Below are positions 56,864 through 60,221 of a stretch of DNA of 60,221 nucleotides, piece after piece. Location: the NCBI GenBank assembly GCA_001598975.1, contig BBXU01000474.1:1-60221 (forward strand). The letters run 5' to 3'. A model generated the notes under the pieces. It saw only the letters and a list, made by a program, of their open reading frames with translations. It was not told the DNA's origin and made no database searches. How positions within the stretch are numbered: the stretch's first letter is position 1; every line of letters starts with the position of its first letter. This stretch comes from Parachlorella kessleri. Taxonomy: Eukaryota > Chlorophyta > Trebouxiophyceae > Chlorellales > Chlorellaceae. Position numbers and translations under genes: made by a program.

Positions 56864-59800
56864 CCCCTTGCAGGTGCTGGGACAGTGCACATAGAGTCTT
56901 ATGGGTGCCAGATGAACTTCAACGATAGCGAGGTGGTGCTGTCGGTGCTGGCCCAGAAGGGGTACGTGCACACCCCGGACCCGGCAAACGCAGACGTGGT
57001 GCTGCTGAACACCTGTGCCATACGCGAGAATGCCGAGTCCAAGGTAGGTGCACTGCTGTGCCCGCTGAAGCGCTGCTGCCTGCCAGTTGTGCCTGGGCAG
57101 CAGTGTTGCATGCCTGCAGACTGCTTACGCCAGCAGCCACAAGTCCACTCCTGAAGCAAGCAAGCGGCGGCAGCAGGGCTAGGGGAGTTGTCTTAGTGAT
57201 GCCCTGGCCTACGGCTCACCCCCAATATCGTCCGTGCCTCTCTTACCTACTTGCCTGCCTGCCTGCAGGTATGGCAGCGCCTGGGATACTACAAAAACGC
57301 CAAAGCCGCAGCCCGCCGCCGGGGCACGCGGCCGGTGGTGGTAGGCGTCCTGGGCTGCATGGCTGAGCGGCTGCGGCACAGGCTCCTCGAGTCAGACAAG
57401 CTGGTGGATCTGGTGGCGGGGCCGGACGCCTACAGGGACCTGCCTCGCCTGATCCGCCTCGTGCAGGTGAGCAAGGACAGGGACAGGCGAAGCGGGGACG
57501 GCAAAGTCTGGAGCAGATGCAACAGCGGTTATGGGACTGTGTGGGGGCAGTGGTGGCTGCATTAGCAACCATGGTTGCCCTATTGATGGTAGCGTTCTTA
57601 AAACTTTACAATACGGGTCGGAGGCGTCGAGCAGGCATCCTTATTCAGGTGCTTTTGGACCAAGCATGACCGCTCGGCCTAGTCATTCATTGTATGTCTC
57701 CTCCACGCCGGCTCAGGGTGAGGGCTCCTTGGGCGATGCTGAAGAGTATGAGGGAGCTCCCCAACCGCAGCAGCCAGCAAGCAGCAGCAGCAGCAGCAGC
57801 AGGCGCAGCGCACAGCATGGCCCGGCCATCAATGTGCAGCTGAGCGCGGAAGAGACGTATGCTGACATAGTGCCGCTTCGGCAGCCCAACTCTCGCAGCG
57901 CGTTCCTGTCCATCATGCGGGGGTGCAACAACATGTGCGCCTTCTGCATCGTGCCTTACACTCGCGGGCGCGAGCGCAGCCGGCCGCTGCAATCTATCTT
58001 GGACGAGGTGCGCTGCAGTGGCAGGGGCCCATGGGAAGCACATAGCAACTGCCGGAGTGGAAAACTGCGAGTGGAGGGCCTGCCACCAACACTATCACTG
58101 CAATAAATAGCCCTCTCGCCTGGTCTGTCTGCATGAAGTGGCTGGCCGAGGCACGCTTACTGTGGGTCCTTGGGCAGCAGCCGGCATAGGCCCTGCAAAG
58201 CCCTGGGTGCAGGTGCGCATGCTGTCGGGCCAGGGAGTACGCGAGGTCACGCTGTTGGGGCAGAACGTGAACAGCTATGCCGACCTGAGCCAGGCACAGC
58301 AGCGGCTGGCGGCAGCTGCACCCGGGGGCGCAGGAGCGGCCTCTGCATGCGACCCATTCGCGGTGTATGCCAAGGTGAGGCAGGCAGGGAAGTGGCCTCT
58401 GTGATGGTGGCGAGCGCGATTGGCGCTGCTCCCAGCCAGAAGGCTGCTGGGTGCCCCCGCCCTTGCTGAGCTGCATGGGTCAGCAGGGGCGTGGCTGGGG
58501 CAGCCACGAGGCCAGGTGAAGGGTGCTGGTACACTGGCACGGAACTTGCTTGTTTCCGCAGGGCTGCCTTGGCAGCAGCTCGTTAGCCAAGGTGGCCCTG
58601 ACAGTCTGCCCAGAGGTCAGCTTCTCCCTACCCTGAGCAGGACCAGGCGAACCACAGCGTGAACGCTTTGCAGTGCAGATGGTCTGGCAGTGCAGTCAAG
58701 GGCGAGCGGGCCCACCAATGCCAGCTGTACCCTGCAGGGCTTCCGTAGCGTGTACAAGCCGCGCCGCGATGGGACAGTGTCGTTTGCTGAGCTGCTGGAC
58801 CGGGTGGCTGCTGCGGACCCGGAGATGCGGGTCCGCTTCACCTCGCCCCACCCCAAGGACTTCTCCGACGAAGTGCTGCAGGTGGGTCTGCCGGCCAGGG
58901 CTGGCTCCTCTTGCTCCTGCGACGCGGGTGGCGCCCTGCAGCGTGTGCAAGCCATGGCCACCTAGCCGCCATGGTGGGCACGCCCTGGGGACTGCTGGTG
59001 GGGCTTTGCGAGGGCGGCTGATGTGTTAATCGTTCGTGTACTGCTGCTCGGGCAAGTGCGGTACCACATGATGGCGGCGCAACCGGGTTCAGGCACCTTG
59101 ACATTCCCAAGAAGCCTAGCCTGAAGATTGAAATAGTGTATGAATGTATAGTAGGCTGTCTCGAGCCCTGGCTTCGCAGCAGCTAGTGAATCAGGCTTGA
59201 TGGGTACAAGTGCTTGCTCCCCGTTTGTTTGGCAGGTTATTGCATCCCGCCCCAACGTCTGCAAGCAGCTGCACATGCCGGCCCAGAGTGGCAGCAGCGC
59301 GGTGCTGGAGCGCATGCGGCGCGGATACTCCAGGGAGGCATATGATGCCCTGGTGGCACACGTGAGGGAGGCCATCCCAGCGGTTGCCCTCAGCACAGAC
59401 ATCATCTCAGGTGGGCTGGCGGTGGGGGTGCGTGGCTGTGGTGGGCAGGCAGGCGGCGGTGGGGCCGGCCTGCGCAGACCGGCAGTGGCGAGGTTTGCTT
59501 CTGCCTGGTGGGTCAGGCAGCTTTCAGGAGGAGCAGAGGCAAGAATGTCGGCCTCCTGCGTTGAGCTGTGGACTTGCAGGCTCGTTAGCAGGTGTCCACG
59601 CCCGCCCGCAGCACTCGCAGCCACCCACCTGTCCCATCTGCCTGCTCTTGCTGGGTAGCTTGCCAAGCCCTTTGCCCTGCAGTCACGTGCAAAGCTTTCG
59701 TATTGCCCCAAAGTGAGCTGCCTGAACAAGGGTCACTCCAGCTGGCGGGGCTGTGCAGGCTTCTGCGGCGAAAGTGAGGAGGACCATGCCGCCACCCTGG

Positions 59801-60195
59801 ATCTGATGCGCCGCACCGGCTTTGACCAGGCCTTCATGTTTGCCTACTCTGACAGAGAGAAGACCTACGCAGCCAAGCACCTCCAGGTGCGGCAGCCAAA
59901 ATCTGGCTTCACCCCAAGACTGCTAACTTGTTGACTCCTGTGAGCTGCCTGCTACCAGCCCTGATCATCCCTGCAACTCGGACTTTGCGCAGTATTTTGC
60001 AGCAGGGGATCAGACCTAGGAAGAGCGCACCGGCCGCCTGCCCACAGTGTCATGCTGATACATGCTCGCGGTGTGCACCGTCCACAGGATGATGTGCCCG
60101 AGGAGGTGAAAGGGCGGCGGCTGGCCGAGGTCATCGCGGCGTTCAGGGAGGGGCTGCACCAGCGGTGCCAGCAGGAGGTTGGCCGCAGGCACCTG
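56540..60195 (+). CDS. CDK5RAP1: CDK5RAP1/MiaB tRNA methylthiotransferase (3' end outside window)
   Basis: Eight exons (56540-57043, 57269-57466, 57717-58007, 58213-58374, 58738-58881, 59236-59410, 59759-59886, 60088-60195) stay in frame up to a donor at 60196; the rest is cut off. A long N-terminal leader rich in Ala/Ser with a polyalanine run suits an organelle-targeting region. The N-terminal methylthiotransferase domain has Cys123 (ESYGCQMN), Cys159 ([12 protein letters not shown]) and Cys198 (VLGCMAERL), ligands of the auxiliary 4Fe-4S cluster. The radical-SAM cluster is Cys304/308/311 ([19 protein letters not shown]). The [10 protein letters not shown] and [13 protein letters not shown] motifs resemble CDK5RAP1 rather than bacterial MiaB or CDKAL1. 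The enzyme makes ms2i6A37 in mitochondrial tRNAs, and plastid action is possible here. Confidence 0.93.
56834..56862. repeat. AGC/GCA trinucleotide repeat encoding polyalanine
   Basis: A near-perfect run of about nine triplets in the CDK5RAP1 leader, read as alanines. A similar AGC run at about 57778-57801 is read as serines in a linker before the radical-SAM domain. Both lie outside the conserved domains. Confidence 0.8.
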
Positions 60196-60221
60196 GTGAG
60201 TTCCTTGGCCGGCCGGCCGGC

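Noticed and set aside
1..60221. Prokaryotic features (operons, Shine-Dalgarno sites, CRISPR, prophage)
   Set aside because: Every recognised gene is intron-split with spliceosomal borders; no repeat-spacer array or viral gene was seen.

Overview
The window is nuclear DNA of a eukaryote, most likely a green alga of the Chlorophyta and probably a trebouxiophyte-type one. All genes recognised are split by many short spliceosomal introns whose acceptors are almost always C/TTGCAG. GC content is moderately high, TGTAA (the chlorophyte poly(A) signal) follows some genes, and the gene set mixes plastid, mitochondrial and nuclear housekeeping functions. The assignment to a lineage is inference; no rRNA or organellar marker is present. 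Exon models below were built by hand from splice sites, reading phase and family similarity.

Layout, left to right. (1) 61-4173 (+): C-terminal part of a NOM1/Sgd1-type nucleolar MIF4G/MA3 protein. (2) 4379-6887 (+): O-methyltransferase of the ASMT/COMT type. (3) 7286-10175 (+): secreted trypsin-like serine protease. (4) 11274-13462 (+): histone stem-loop-binding protein. (5) 14142-15614 (-): small coiled-coil protein resembling CINP. (6) 15812-18352 (-): mitochondrial SCO-family protein that lacks the copper cysteines. (7) 18525-20000: weak small ORFs and orphan exon-like pieces. (8) 20233-21218 (-): plastid light-harvesting-like (LIL/SEP) protein. (9) 21543-23309 (+): SpoU/TrmH RNA methyltransferase. 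(10) 23752-28691 (-): 785-aa coiled-coil protein of unknown function. (11) 29279-31261 (-): single-pass membrane protein with NPF motifs. (12) 31714-35174 (+): coiled-coil protein of trichohyalin/plectin-homology (axonemal) style. (13) 35867-40874 (-): EH-domain protein ending in an Aida-type C2 domain. (14) 41173-53304 (+): complete 32-exon cohesin subunit SMC1. (15) 54156-56070 (-): MgtE/SLC41 Mg2+ transporter. (16) 56540-60195 (+): CDK5RAP1/MiaB tRNA methylthiotransferase, cut by the right edge.

There are no operons, but four divergent pairs share short intergenic promoters (8/9, 11/12, 13/14, 15/16). Several genes concern chromosome replication and cohesion (SLBP, SMC1, the CINP candidate), RNA modification or processing (NOM1, SpoU, CDK5RAP1) and organelles (SCO, LIL).

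The most interesting points are the EH-plus-Aida-C2 architecture, the SCO protein without metal ligands, several introns that fit only as GC-AG, a 25-nt microexon in the protease, and a perfect 16-bp inverted repeat inside an intron. I saw no CRISPR array, integrated virus or intact transposon.
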